DNA of 64,000 nt from Bacteroidales bacterium (GTDB taxonomy: Bacteria > Bacteroidota > Bacteroidia > Bacteroidales > UBA932). The notes below the pieces were generated by a model that was not told where the DNA came from, ran no database searches, and was given only the letters and a program-made list of their open reading frames with translations. Made by a program: the position numbers and the translations under genes. Positions 54,805-63,071 of the stretch are shown piece by piece. Positions within the stretch are counted from its first letter, which is position 1. Each line of letters starts with the position of its first letter. Location: assembly GCA_017630215.1 (NCBI GenBank), contig JAGBVR010000003.1, forward strand, positions 103,042-167,041, written 5' to 3'.

Positions 54805-55628
54805 TACTGTTTCCACAGTTTCTTTATATCTGCACTGATCAGGGCTACAGCCGGAGCCAGCACGGTTCCATGGTTGAAGCCCTGCATTTCGTATAACACA
54901 GAGTCGTGCTTGAAATTCTTCAGAAGGGCCTGTAGGTGGAAATTCTCCTCGTAGCGTGCAAGCATTTCGAGGTCACGGTCACCTGAGATGAGAATCATCG
55001 GAGCGCCACCTCTGGCAGCGTGAGTCATCGGAGCATACTCGTCGATCACCGGGATACCGTCAGGGAGTCCTCTTTCCTTTCTGATAGTATAATGAGTAAC
55101 TGTCTGACCGCTTACAGGATATGCCTTGGCGATATTGTCAGCATTGAACCCATATTTTGCGGTATATTCTTTAGCAAGAGCCACCATCAGAGTGAGGTAG
55201 CCGCCGGCAGAATGTCCTGAAACATAGATCTGGTCCTTTACTCCACCATATTTTTCAATATTGTCATAAGTCCATGCGACAGCCATTGCAGCATCGTCGA
55301 TATAATCAGGACACTTGCATTTAGGGAAAAGACGGTAATTCACGCTGACCACTGCGAATCCCTGCCTGCGGAATCCTTCGAGAAGTTCCTTGTTGCCACC
55401 TTCGAGACCTCCGCCGTGGAACCATACGAGGGTAGCGAAGCCCTTGTCTGTCTCAGGGTAGTAGATGTCAAGCTTGCAGCGTTCCTTGCGATAAACATCT
55501 GCCTCATCTGCAGATGTATAGGAGATGTTCTGAACGAAATTGTAGCCTTTATCCTGAGGATGAGGCTGGGCTGATGCCGAAAATGCGGCGAGAATGATAA
55601 GGGCCGCGATAAGGAGTCTTGATTTCAT
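54792..55628 (-). CDS. Secreted alpha/beta-hydrolase, BD-FAE/carboxylesterase-like
   Basis: 278 residues with a signal peptide ending SASAQ (residue 21). Oxyanion motif HGGG (71-74), nucleophile elbow GHSAGG with Ser140, Asp in ISGDRDLE near residue 230 and His in FNHGTVL near 258. The bacterial carboxylesterase/feruloyl-esterase-like layout suggests an acyl or acetyl esterase acting on glycan in the periplasm. Downstream of aroC by 97 bases on the same strand, perhaps cotranscribed but functionally unrelated. Substrate unknown. Confidence 0.85.
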   Translation of the reverse strand: MKSRLLIAALIILAAFSASAQPHPQDKGYNFVQNISYTSADEADVYRKERCKLDIYYPETDKGFATLVWFHGGGLEGGNKELLEGFRRQGFAVVSVNYRLFPKCKCPDYIDDAAMAVAWTYDNIEKYGGVKDQIYVSGHSAGGYLTLMVALAKEYTAKYGFNADNIAKAYPVSGQTVTHYTIRKERGLPDGIPVIDEYAPMTHAARGGAPMILISGDRDLEMLARYEENFHLQALLKNFKHDSVLYEMQGFNHGTVLAPAVALISADIKKLWKQYQKQ

Positions 55629-55725
55629 AATATTTAGTTTGGTTTTAAGCGAGTTTTGGACGATTTTCCGTTTATTTTATGTCAATTTCTTTGTTTTGAA
55701 CGATTCTTGGACATTTCCCCGCTCG

Positions 55726-56811
55726 TTATCTGATTGAGACCAGGTCAGCCAGCACGATTGCCGTCATCGCCTCCACCACCACAGGGGCACGGAGCGCGAA
55801 GCAGACATCGTGACGGCCCGGTACCTCGAGCGTATCCATCTCACCGGTCATGAAATTGAAGGTCTGCTGGGCCTTTCGGATGCTGGAAGTCGGTTTGAAG
55901 GCCACACGGAAGGTCAATGGAGCTCCGTTGGTAATACCGCCATTAGCTCCTCCGGCACCGTTCTTTACAGGCCTGCCGTCTTCTCCGATCGGGTCATTGT
56001 GCTCCGATCCTTTCATCCGCGCAGCCTGGAATCCGTCCCCGAATTCGATTCCGCGGACTCCAGGAATGGCAAACACGGCGTGTGCGACAAGTGACTCAAC
56101 GCTATCCCAGAACGGTTCTCCATAGCCGGGATCAATATCTGGAACGGTACATTCGATGATTGCTCCGAGGCTGTCCCCTTCCTTGATTGCCTGGTCGATG
56201 GCTGCCTGCCATTTTTCATTATTGACTGCTGTGCCATTGTCATTCTGAACGCAGTGAAGAATCTTTCCATCAGACGTACCCTCTCCAACCTCAGAATGGC
56301 AACAAGATGCTATTCCGCCAAGCTCCACTATACGGGCCTGCACTGCCGTCACCGGAGTATCATCCAGCATAGTAGCATCAGCAAGCATCTTCTTAGCCAC
56401 CACTCCGGCAGCCACAATCGGCAAAGTGAGTCTTCCGGAGAAATGCCCGCCCCCACGCGGATCCTGACAGTCATCCCATTTCAGGGCAGCGGTAAGGTCT
56501 GCGTGTCCCGGACGAGGCATCGCAGCAAAGAGTTCATAATCAGAAGAATGAGTGTTGGTATTCTTGAAAGTGATCGTCAGAGGAGCACCTGTGGTATGAC
56601 CTTCAAAGACTCCGCTCACGATCATCGGAAGGTCCGACTCGATACGAGGAGTCGTCCCCCTGGCTCCGCTTTTTCTGCGAAGGATATCCTGCTCGAAATC
56701 CTGCTCGCTAAGCTCCAGGCCGGCCGGAACGCCGTCCAGAACCACTCCGATGAGCTCCCCGTGGGACTCTCCGAAGATGCTTACTCTGAATTTTCGTCCT
56801 ATGGTATTCAT
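55726..56811 (-). CDS. aroC: Chorismate synthase with a repeat-derived insertion
   Basis: Converts EPSP to chorismate using reduced FMN. 361 residues: SIFGESHGELIGVVLDGVPA near residue 12, the RPGHADLTAALKW segment near 100, DPRGGGHFSGRLTLP near 118 and ARMKGSEHNDP with INGGITNGAPL near the C-terminus. Residues 169-194 (beginning SCCHSEVGEGTS, containing KILHCVQNDN) are encoded by an inverted pair of palindromic repeats, in frame and outside the conserved motifs. Last of aroB-aroDA-aroC. Otherwise all motifs are intact, so the enzyme is probably active. Confidence 0.95.
   Translation of the reverse strand: MNTIGRKFRVSIFGESHGELIGVVLDGVPAGLELSEQDFEQDILRRKSGARGTTPRIESDLPMIVSGVFEGHTTGAPLTITFKNTNTHSSDYELFAAMPRPGHADLTAALKWDDCQDPRGGGHFSGRLTLPIVAAGVVAKKMLADATMLDDTPVTAVQARIVELGGIASCCHSEVGEGTSDGKILHCVQNDNGTAVNNEKWQAAIDQAIKEGDSLGAIIECTVPDIDPGYGEPFWDSVESLVAHAVFAIPGVRGIEFGDGFQAARMKGSEHNDPIGEDGRPVKNGAGGANGGITNGAPLTFRVAFKPTSSIRKAQQTFNFMTGEMDTLEVPGRHDVCFALRAPVVVEAMTAIVLADLVSIR
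56238..56306. repeat. Family 1 repeat pair inside aroC
   Basis: TTGTCATTCTGAACGCAGTG at the left and CTCAGAATGGCAACAAG at the right face each other around a spacer, an inverted pair as in bacterial BIME-type elements. It adds about 23 residues without breaking the aroC frame. Confidence 0.85.
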
Positions 56812-56878
56812 ATTCTATGGTTTTATCTCACATACAGAGAAAGGTAAATCGCTATCACTCAGACTATTACATAAACCT

Positions 56879-56901
56879 CGTGCCGTACAATGGGGAGCAC
56901 G
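56879..56901. repeat. Palindromic repeat, family 3
   Basis: CGTGCCGTACAATGGGGAGCACG lies in the aroDA-aroC gap; the inverted orientation of the copy at 51844-51866. Confidence 0.5.
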
Positions 56902-56932
56902 CAGAATAAGTAAGTAACTGTAAGACAAGGCC

Positions 56933-59047
56933 TTACACTTCTCCATGCATTTTCTGAAATATATAATGAAACTGCGGGAAGGATTTGGCTACGCACTCCT
57001 CGTCGTCAATGCTGATCGGTCCGTCAGCTCCGAGGGAAGCAACCTTCAGGGCCATCACCATACGGTGGTCGTGATGCGAAGTGTACCGCCCACCCTTCAA
57101 CAGGGCGGGAAGAGATTTCTCGACTTCGCTCGAAATGACAGAAGAGTTCAACAGTCTCTGTGCAAGACTATGTCCCTCGATTACCATCTCGTCACCTTCC
57201 ACGCATGCCTGGACGCCCATCTGTGTCAGCATTTCCAGAATGGCCTTGGCCCTGTCGCTTTCCTTATTGGCAAGACGGCCTACTCCGGCCAGACGGCTTG
57301 TGCCCTGACAGAACGCCGCAAGTACGGAAATGATCGGGAATAGATCCGGACAATTAGATGCATCCACACGGAAAGCCTTGAGCGGAGCGCGCTGGACAGT
57401 GATATTGCCTCTGTCTCCGTCGAGCTGCGAAAGGCTTGCTCCGGCATCCATCAATATGTCCATGATCGAGAGGTCTGCTTGGAGGGAAGTGGTGTCAAGT
57501 CCCTGAAGCTCAGCCTTTCCGAAGATCGCACCTGCTACCAGGAAATTGGCCGCGGCGCTCCAATCGCCCTCAAGATCGGTATCAGCAGCCTTATATTTCT
57601 GACCACCCTTTACCTTGAAAACCATCTCTGTACAGAGGGACCAATCCCCGTCTGAAGCCAGAAAATCAGGACCTCCGAGCATATCATTACCTACCTTGAT
57701 ACCGAATTTCTTGAGAACTTCCAGAGTGATGAACATATATGGAATGCTCTTTGGCTCATGTACAATGAGAGAGCTGTTCTTTTCCGCAAACGGAAGGGCC
57801 ATCAGCAGGCCGGAGATGAGCTGTGAGCCGTGCTTGCCGGAAATTTCGGCACGGCCGGCTTTGAGAGGGCCTTTTACTGTCAATGGGACACGGACAAGGG
57901 ATTCTTCGGATTCACTCGGAATGACAGTGGCTTCGAAAGCTTCCATTATCTCTTTGGCTCCGGTGAGAGGACGTCCCAGAAGGGTCTTCTCTCCTGTAAA
58001 TGAAACCGGATCCGGACTGAGCTGAGCCATGAGAGGGATCAGCATTCGGGTCAGGAGACCGGATTCGCCGACATGAAGTTCAGGGAGATTAAGCCCGCCA
58101 AACCGAGCAGATATTCCACTGATTGTCACCTCATTGCCATTGACATTCACCTCTGCTCCGAGATTGCGTGCGACCTGGAGAGCGGCTTCATTGTCCCCAC
58201 AAGGAGTGTAGCCGCGAAGGTGGGATGTACCCTCGGCGAGGGCTGCGGCAATGATGGCACGCTGGGCGAAACTCTTGGAAACCGGCATTGACAGAGGTTC
58301 CGAATCAATGAACGGGAAGTCACCGTAAACCGCCTTGCGCATATGATCCGTCGCCCATTGGCCTGGAGCTGCAGCTTCCTCTTCGGTGAGAGCGGCATAA
58401 GTGTAAGGAGCCCCGAACTTCAGACAATCCAGACGCGAGCTGCGACCCTCCTCGCCCATGCAGAAGGCAATAAGGCCGCCGTCGGAAAGCGCACCGATCC
58501 TCTCATTGCCGGAGGCCTTCTCCTCGCGACACCATCGGTACAAGGCCAATATCTTGTCAATATCAGCCTCGGACTGGGCCAGGGTAACGATCTTTACCAT
58601 GTCCGCACCGTGATAGACGCATTTCTCCACGATGGCCTTGAGAGCTTCGAGCGAGTCGGTTCCCTCGAAGTCGTGGTATGACCGTATAAAGATCGTGCCG
58701 TTTTCGTGGGCCGCCTGACGCACCCTCTTGGACATCTGCTTCTGAGCCTCGATCTCCACATCGACATATCGCGCCCCCGCCTCGATGGCCCTTATCAGAC
58801 GTTTTTCCGCAATCTGCATTGCTTTGATCTCGCGACTCTGCGGTGGCAAGTCCTGAAGAGATGGCTCTGCAGAAGCTATTTCATCAATGCGGCAGGTTGC
58901 CACCAGAGGAATGTCCGATGTAAAGAGCTCATCTGTCTCCTTTGCAGTCAGAGAGCATCTGTCCAGACGGATTTCCGCCATTTCACATTGTTCCAGTGCA
59001 GAAAGGATCTGCTCGTAGTTTTTATTCTGTATTGTAGTACAAATCAT
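56933..59047 (-). CDS. aroDA: Fused type I 3-dehydroquinase / EPSP synthase
   Basis: One polypeptide of 704 residues carries two shikimate-pathway enzymes. Residues 1-225 are type I dehydroquinase: MAEIRLDRCSL near 22, FIRSYHDFE near 122 with catalytic His, and MVKIVTLAQ near 150 with the Schiff-base Lys. Residues 245-704 are EPSP synthase: MPVSKSFAQRAIIAAALAEG near 254, HVGESGLLTRML near 326, LEGDWSAAANFLVAGA near 475 and DHRMVMALKVASLGADGPIS near 660. Two family 1 repeats are read in frame (VIPSESEES near residue 375; VISSEVEKS near 637). Both lie outside catalytic motifs. Shikimate dehydrogenase and kinase must be elsewhere. Confidence 0.95.
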   Translation of the reverse strand: MICTTIQNKNYEQILSALEQCEMAEIRLDRCSLTAKETDELFTSDIPLVATCRIDEIASAEPSLQDLPPQSREIKAMQIAEKRLIRAIEAGARYVDVEIEAQKQMSKRVRQAAHENGTIFIRSYHDFEGTDSLEALKAIVEKCVYHGADMVKIVTLAQSEADIDKILALYRWCREEKASGNERIGALSDGGLIAFCMGEEGRSSRLDCLKFGAPYTYAALTEEEAAAPGQWATDHMRKAVYGDFPFIDSEPLSMPVSKSFAQRAIIAAALAEGTSHLRGYTPCGDNEAALQVARNLGAEVNVNGNEVTISGISARFGGLNLPELHVGESGLLTRMLIPLMAQLSPDPVSFTGEKTLLGRPLTGAKEIMEAFEATVIPSESEESLVRVPLTVKGPLKAGRAEISGKHGSQLISGLLMALPFAEKNSSLIVHEPKSIPYMFITLEVLKKFGIKVGNDMLGGPDFLASDGDWSLCTEMVFKVKGGQKYKAADTDLEGDWSAAANFLVAGAIFGKAELQGLDTTSLQADLSIMDILMDAGASLSQLDGDRGNITVQRAPLKAFRVDASNCPDLFPIISVLAAFCQGTSRLAGVGRLANKESDRAKAILEMLTQMGVQACVEGDEMVIEGHSLAQRLLNSSVISSEVEKSLPALLKGGRYTSHHDHRMVMALKVASLGADGPISIDDEECVAKSFPQFHYIFQKMHGEV
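57106..57141. repeat. Family 1 repeat inside aroDA (C-terminal copy)
   Basis: Plus strand GGGAAGAGATTTCTCGACTT then CGCTCGAAATGACAG, giving SSVISSEVEKSLPAL in the aroDA frame, 15 residues before the DHRM motif. Confidence 0.75.
57894..57927. repeat. Family 1 repeat inside aroDA (central copy)
   Basis: Plus strand GGGATTCTTCGGATTCACTC then GGAATGACAG, giving TVIPSESEESLVRV between two strands of the EPSP synthase half. Confidence 0.75.
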
Positions 59048-59112
59048 AGACTTATTTTCTTTGTGCTTCCCGGCACTTTATGTGGATGTTTTTGAATGCG
59101 CCGGGCATCTCA

Positions 59113-60306
59113 TTATTTCATCAAGCGGCAAACTTCCTCAACGGTCAGTTCCACAGTCTCCACTTCTCCGATTGACTTAGGAAGAACGAAATGGACCTTC
59201 CCACCTTCAGCCTTCTTGTCCTTCTTCATTGTTTCTGCCATTTCCTCGATGGAGTAAGGACAATAACAAGGAATGTCACAATCCCAGAAGTCATTGCTGA
59301 TTTTCGATTCAAGAGCTGTCGTTTCGTTGCGGTCATTCCTGTAATAGCGGTCCGCGAGTCGGGCAGCCAGCACGAGTCCCATTGCTACGGCCTCACCGTG
59401 GGTCACTCCGGAAGGGAAATGTTGTTCTTCCGCCGGAAGAGTGGAGCTCTCATTCTGGGCGCAGAGTCCTCGCTGGTTTTCCCTTTGGGCGAGGGTCTCT
59501 ATAGCATGGGCAAACGTATGTCCAAGGTTCAATTTCCTGCGCTCCCCTTTCTCGAACTGGTCGCGGGAAACCACTCCAGCCTTTATACTGGCAGCTGCCG
59601 CAATAAGTCCCGTCAGAGTCTTCCGATGTTTCTTGAGGAGTTCCCGCCATTGGGTCTTCTCATCCTTTCCATACATCATCACTTCCAGATGAAACTCGCT
59701 CTGAATGTCGAAAAAGAGATCGGCAGCTTTCTGGTAATTGCCATTGTCCTCAATCATGAAAGTCTTGAGAAGTTCAGCCGCTCCTGAAAGGAAGTCACGC
59801 TTGGGAAGACTCTCGAGCAACTGGGAACAGATGTATGTAAACGCTGGCTGACGGATTATGCCCAGGATATTCTTATATTTTTCGAAATTGACCCCTGTCT
59901 TTCCTCCTATGGCCGCATCCACCTGCGAAAGCAGAGTCGTCGGAACATATCCGAAGCGTACTCCCCTCTTATAGATGCACGCAGCGAAACCCGCCATATC
60001 AGTGGTGATGCCACCGCCGACCGCCAGTATCATCGTATCTCTGTCAGCGCCATTCTCCAGCAGCCAGCTGCAGATATTCATCACAGTCTCGAGGGTTTTA
60101 TCCTCCTCAGATGGAACTATATACTTGATTCTGACGTTTTTGGCTTTAAGTATTTCCATCAACTGGACGTTGACAGGAATATTTTTGTCGATCACAGCGA
60201 ATATGCTCCTGAACGGTTCCAGACAAGCACCGAGGCCTTTTATGCTGTCAGATGTCACAATGCGGCTGATGGCCTTCTTGCCGGAATATATGTTGATATG
60301 TTCCAT
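59113..60306 (-). CDS. aroB: 3-dehydroquinate synthase with a repeat-derived loop
   Basis: Converts DAHP to 3-dehydroquinate using NAD and a divalent metal. 397 residues against the usual 345-365. Motifs: EEDKTLETV near 87, AVGGGITTDMAGFAACIYKR near 118, VPTTLLSQVDAAIGGKTGVN near 141, LNLGHTFAHAIE near 258 and SGVTHGEAVAMGLVLAARL near 298 with metal-binding His. Residues about 277-297 (beginning RGLCAQNESSTLPAEEQHFP) are extra and partly encoded by a family 1 repeat, inserted between the two metal-binding His segments. First gene of aroB-aroDA-aroC, with a promoter box at 60337-60344. Confidence 0.95.
   Translation of the reverse strand: MEHINIYSGKKAISRIVTSDSIKGLGACLEPFRSIFAVIDKNIPVNVQLMEILKAKNVRIKYIVPSEEDKTLETVMNICSWLLENGADRDTMILAVGGGITTDMAGFAACIYKRGVRFGYVPTTLLSQVDAAIGGKTGVNFEKYKNILGIIRQPAFTYICSQLLESLPKRDFLSGAAELLKTFMIEDNGNYQKAADLFFDIQSEFHLEVMMYGKDEKTQWRELLKKHRKTLTGLIAAAASIKAGVVSRDQFEKGERRKLNLGHTFAHAIETLAQRENQRGLCAQNESSTLPAEEQHFPSGVTHGEAVAMGLVLAARLADRYYRNDRNETTALESKISNDFWDCDIPCYCPYSIEEMAETMKKDKKAEGGKVHFVLPKSIGEVETVELTVEEVCRLMK
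59447..59472. repeat. Family 1 repeat inside aroB
   Basis: Plus strand CTCTCATTCTGGGCGCAGAG then TCCTCG; minus-strand translation gives RGLCAQNESST in aroB. Confidence 0.7.
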
Positions 60307-60336
60307 AGAGGTGCTGGTAGTTACGGTTACATCCTA

Positions 60337-60344
60337 CAAATATA
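60337..60344 (-). promoter_or_regulatory. Probable aro operon promoter -7 box
   Basis: Minus strand TATATTTG, a TAnnTTTG match 31 bases upstream of the aroB start. Confidence 0.55.
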
Positions 60345-60391
60345 ACATAAATCACCACAGCTACGGCCAGATCAAATCATTATTCCAATTC

Positions 60392-60475
60392 AAAAGCACG
60401 AAAACTGGCCATTTCATGCTTTCGAACCCGTTTTTAAACCTCCAAAGCACAGATCAAGGCTTTTTTGTGCTTTCG
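60392..60475. repeat. Two family 2 palindromic repeats upstream of aroB
   Basis: Copies at 60392-60426 (AAAAGCACGAAAACTGGCC, then ATTTCATGCTTTCGAA) and 60444-60475 (AAAGCACAGATC ... TTGTGCTTTCG). Both match the hairpin at 20514-20548. They lie between the aro promoter and tRNA-Leu. Confidence 0.65.
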
Positions 60476-60616
60476 ATCGTCCCCGCCAAAAGAATTGTTC
60501 TTCATTATTATTTTGCATTTTCCGAAAAATCCAATACCTTTGCATTTCTAACCAGAAGGTCTATCCTTCACGTGCCTCTTTCAGTCCTGGAGACAGGCTA
60601 CCGAAAAAGCACACCA

Positions 60617-60698
60617 GCCCGGATGGCGGAATCGGTAGACGCGCTGGTCTCAAACACCAGTGGAGCAATCCGTGCCGGTTCGATCCCGGCTCCGGGTA
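60617..60698 (+). tRNA. tRNA-Leu (anticodon CAA)
   Basis: Acceptor stem GCCCGGA pairs with TCCGGGT (first pair G-U). The anticodon stem CTGGT/ACCAG holds the loop CTCAAAC, giving anticodon CAA. A class II variable arm (GGAGCAATCC) and T-arm GCCGGTTCGATCCCGGC follow, and A is the discriminator. CCA is not encoded. Its 3' end is duplicated at 63307-63319, marking an integration site. Confidence 0.95.
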
Positions 60699-60699
60699 C
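60687..60699 (+). repeat. Left attachment-like repeat (attL) at the tRNA-Leu 3' end
   Basis: CGGCTCCGGGTAC, the last T-arm bases and acceptor strand, repeated exactly at 63307-63319. Confidence 0.7.
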
Positions 60700-60703
60700 G
60701 ATA

Positions 60704-60750
60704 CAATCCTGTAAGCATTGATAGCCAATCGCTTACAGGATTGTCTTTTT
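60704..60750 (+). terminator. Terminator after tRNA-Leu
   Basis: A perfect 13-bp stem, CAATCCTGTAAGC (60704-60716) with GCTTACAGGATTG (60731-60743), followed by TCTTTTT. Confidence 0.85.
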
Positions 60751-60773
60751 ATCAAAACCTCAAAAATGGTCAT

Positions 60774-60802
60774 TTTTGGTCACCGCAATGCAAAAGGTGA
60801 CC
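60774..60802. repeat. Left GGTCACC/GGTGACC arm-like words of the island
   Basis: TTTTGGTCACC (60774-60784) and AAAAGGTGACC (60792-60802) form an inverted pair. TTTTGGTCACC recurs at 63141-63151 and GGTCACCTTTT at 63145-63155. Paired words at both ends fit recombinase arm sites. Confidence 0.45.
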
Positions 60803-60995
60803 TCAGAACACCTCAAAATCTCCTGTTCCTCTTCTCCGTGGAGGATAGTAATGTTGTATTTTTCAGTCGGTTTGCATAACTTTATACCGATAAATCGGAA
60901 TTTGTACTTTAGTATAGAGTGCTATTTCTAAATGGAAACAGATGGACTAAACTACCGCATTAAGATGATAATTGAACCCTAAAAATGATTTTCGT
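60803..60995. other. Island leader region without a recognised gene
   Basis: About 190 bases, with no ORF of note before the lipoprotein at 60996 and no TAnnTTTG box found. Confidence 0.4.
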
Positions 60996-61505
60996 ATGAT
61001 TGCAATTTTCAATCGTGTCGCTTTGTTTGCTATCGCAATGGGAGTCCTTTCAGCGTGCTATGATATATATTACCAACCAGCCTTTGAAAATTTCCCTGAT
61101 AAAACATATGCTCTTCCTTATGACAGGGATGTTATTCCCGCAGATGGCGACACCTGCTGGTTTAATTATTATTTGGAAAAGGTGATGGTCAAGGCTGTTG
61201 ATATTGAGCATCCGACAAAAGATTTGAAGTGGGAGGTTCTGATAGACGAGGAGCAATACGGAGACACCAAATACAATAATAAGGATGGGCTTGTGTTTGA
61301 CCGTGATAAATGGTGGCAAGAAAGAACAGGTCTTAAGTATGCAATATATCAGAGATTCTTTGAAGTCCCAGCAAACCCATCTGCAAACACACGACACATA
61401 AAAATTCGTGCTTCCATCAACAATAGCCTTACATATGATAATGATGATTGGTGCGAATGGTTTACCGTCTTTGAATGTACACAGGCAGGAAGGCTTTCCC
61501 ACTGA
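60996..61505 (+). CDS. Putative small lipoprotein of the tRNA-Leu island
   Basis: 169 residues from the ATG at 60996 (MIAIFNRVALFAIAMGVLSA, Cys21 follows); the longer frame adds 8 codons ahead of the signal. The mature part is acidic and beta-rich with several Trp and paired Cys residues (DTCWFNYY, DWCEWFTVFEC). No family was recognised. First gene in the island; 90 bases separate it from the next. Confidence 0.7.
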   Translation: MIAIFNRVALFAIAMGVLSACYDIYYQPAFENFPDKTYALPYDRDVIPADGDTCWFNYYLEKVMVKAVDIEHPTKDLKWEVLIDEEQYGDTKYNNKDGLVFDRDKWWQERTGLKYAIYQRFFEVPANPSANTRHIKIRASINNSLTYDNDDWCEWFTVFECTQAGRLSH

Positions 61506-61595
61506 TACCTTGACGAAGAATCATAATTTATCGAGTTGATGCCTAAAGAGGATACGGTTAAATTTCAATTTATCTGAATTTAAATCATAGACACC

Positions 61596-62177
61596 ATGAT
61601 AGATAACAGGTATTTTACTTTAATAAAGGGAGACAGAGAGGAAATCCTTAGCGCTGTTCATGAGGCACTCATCTCGTACGGAAAAAAGCTGATATCGTAT
61701 AACGCCCTTCTGAATCTGGATTTGGCAGATGTCCACCATAACCCAGTTGTCCTAAAGTGCCAACTATGGACTCCAGATAATTCAGAAGGCGTTGCATGTT
61801 TTGGCAATTTGGAAGATGGGATGCCTTTCTTGGTTTATAGACTGATGAAAATACGTCCATTTGAAATCACGCGAGTCAGTTTGGAGTTCGACATTGATTG
61901 TGAGTTCAACTATGCCATGAGGGTGTTTCATCATATTGATATTGACGGCAACGAAAGATATGTTCGCGTCATGCAGGATCCGAAATGGGACTTCTGGGAG
62001 CAAGGTGAAAGGTTGCCTTTTGAACAAGTTGATAAATATTCTGAAAGATTCATAAAGAAACGGCTGACAAACGAGATGATTCTTGACTACGCGCTGGCTC
62101 TTGGATGGGATCTCAGGTCTCCGTATTTCTGGAAATCAAGCACGGATGCCCGATACTATGAATGGAGCAACAGATAA
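61596..62177 (+). CDS. Cytoplasmic protein of unknown function in the tRNA-Leu island
   Basis: 193 residues with no signal or membrane helix. Aromatic- and acid-rich, with YGKKLISYNALLNLDLADVH near residue 28, VSLEFDIDCEFNYAMRVFHH near 92 and DPKWDFWEQGERLPFEQVDK near 127. The size and composition resemble immunity or small accessory proteins, but no family was recognised. Isolated from both neighbours by 60-90 bases. Confidence 0.65.
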   Translation: MIDNRYFTLIKGDREEILSAVHEALISYGKKLISYNALLNLDLADVHHNPVVLKCQLWTPDNSEGVACFGNLEDGMPFLVYRLMKIRPFEITRVSLEFDIDCEFNYAMRVFHHIDIDGNERYVRVMQDPKWDFWEQGERLPFEQVDKYSERFIKKRLTNEMILDYALALGWDLRSPYFWKSSTDARYYEWSNR

Positions 62178-62237
62178 TTTATCTAACAGCCTTGACACGA
62201 CTGGCCTTAGCTGGCGCTTCTAAATTCGGATTTATAT

Positions 62238-62645
62238 ATGAATGGCTTTACAATAAAGAATTTTCAGGACACCGCCTCTTTTGAACTTGAGGTTATCCAA
62301 AGAGGTGATGTAGATGATATCGACGCCTCGGTACGAACCAAATATAATTTTCAGGGCAGAACGATAAACTCTACCCACAGATGGTCTTTTGGACTGGGAG
62401 AGGTATCTTGGTTTATGGACAAGATTATTTCAATGCACGAAAATCTGAAAGGTTGTTCAAGATTCACATCATTTGACGATGATGAACTATATTTGACAAT
62501 AGACGAGCTCGGCCACATTGATGTGACCTTCAAGGACGGCATCGCAAGTTATAATGGTCGTGTGGAATTCAAATTCCAAATTGACCAATCATACCTTCCT
62601 GAACTGATAGAACAATTGAAGAAATTCATCGAGGTCAATCGGTAA
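62238..62645 (+). CDS. WapI/DUF6228-like immunity protein candidate
   Basis: 135 residues, no signal. A beta-rich N-terminal half is followed by WFMDKIISMHENLKGCSRF, a strand pair LYLTIDELGHIDVTFK and the C-terminal IDQSYLPELIEQLKKFIEV helix. The last feature (a DQSYLP segment before a final helix) is what I recall for the WapI-type immunity family, whose members block cognate contact-dependent or WapA-like toxins. No toxin gene is adjacent, so it would be an orphan. Identification is from memory. Confidence 0.5.
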   Translation: MNGFTIKNFQDTASFELEVIQRGDVDDIDASVRTKYNFQGRTINSTHRWSFGLGEVSWFMDKIISMHENLKGCSRFTSFDDDELYLTIDELGHIDVTFKDGIASYNGRVEFKFQIDQSYLPELIEQLKKFIEVNR

Positions 62646-62650
62646 ATTCC

Positions 62651-62658
62651 TATTTTTG
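62651..62658 (+). promoter_or_regulatory. Probable promoter -7 box for the gene at 62679
   Basis: TATTTTTG, a TAnnTTTG match 21 bases before the ATG at 62679. It argues for that start rather than the ATG at 62658. Confidence 0.5.
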
Positions 62659-62678
62659 TGGATAAAATTAATATTGCT

Positions 62679-63071
62679 ATGAAATATTTTACAGCGGTTC
62701 TGACATTCTTGATAGCAATGTCGATGAACATTTATGCCAGATCTTATACTGCTGATGACTTGTCTGGAACTTGGCGTATAAAGAATAGTAGCGGATTCGT
62801 ACTTGATATTAAATCAGACGGCACCTATTCTTTATGCATTGACAGTTCGCATACATCAGGAAAATGGACTCTAATCGGTAGGTTTATTGTATTGAAACAC
62901 GAGTTACCTATTTATGGACCACTTGAGGGACGTCTTCCGCACGATTTCGATATCAAAGAAGTTAAGATCTGTCGTAAAGATAAGATCTTTTGGGGATATC
63001 GTGGTAAAATGATTAACAGGCCACCTACATATAAAAAGGGAAAGAGGATTTATTTGTATAAAGCAGAATAG
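62679..63071 (+). CDS. Secreted lipocalin-like small protein
   Basis: 130 residues from the ATG at 62679 (MKYFTAVLTFLIAMSMNIYA), a signal peptide of about 20 residues. The rest is a short beta-barrel pattern, LSGTWRIKNSSGFVLDIKSD then YSLCIDSSHTSGKWTLIGRF, seen in lipocalin-like small proteins (DxxGTW followed by a GTYxL-type strand and GxWxL). A basic tail ends in YLYKAE. Function unknown. Last gene in the island. Confidence 0.6.
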   Translation: MKYFTAVLTFLIAMSMNIYARSYTADDLSGTWRIKNSSGFVLDIKSDGTYSLCIDSSHTSGKWTLIGRFIVLKHELPIYGPLEGRLPHDFDIKEVKICRKDKIFWGYRGKMINRPPTYKKGKRIYLYKAE

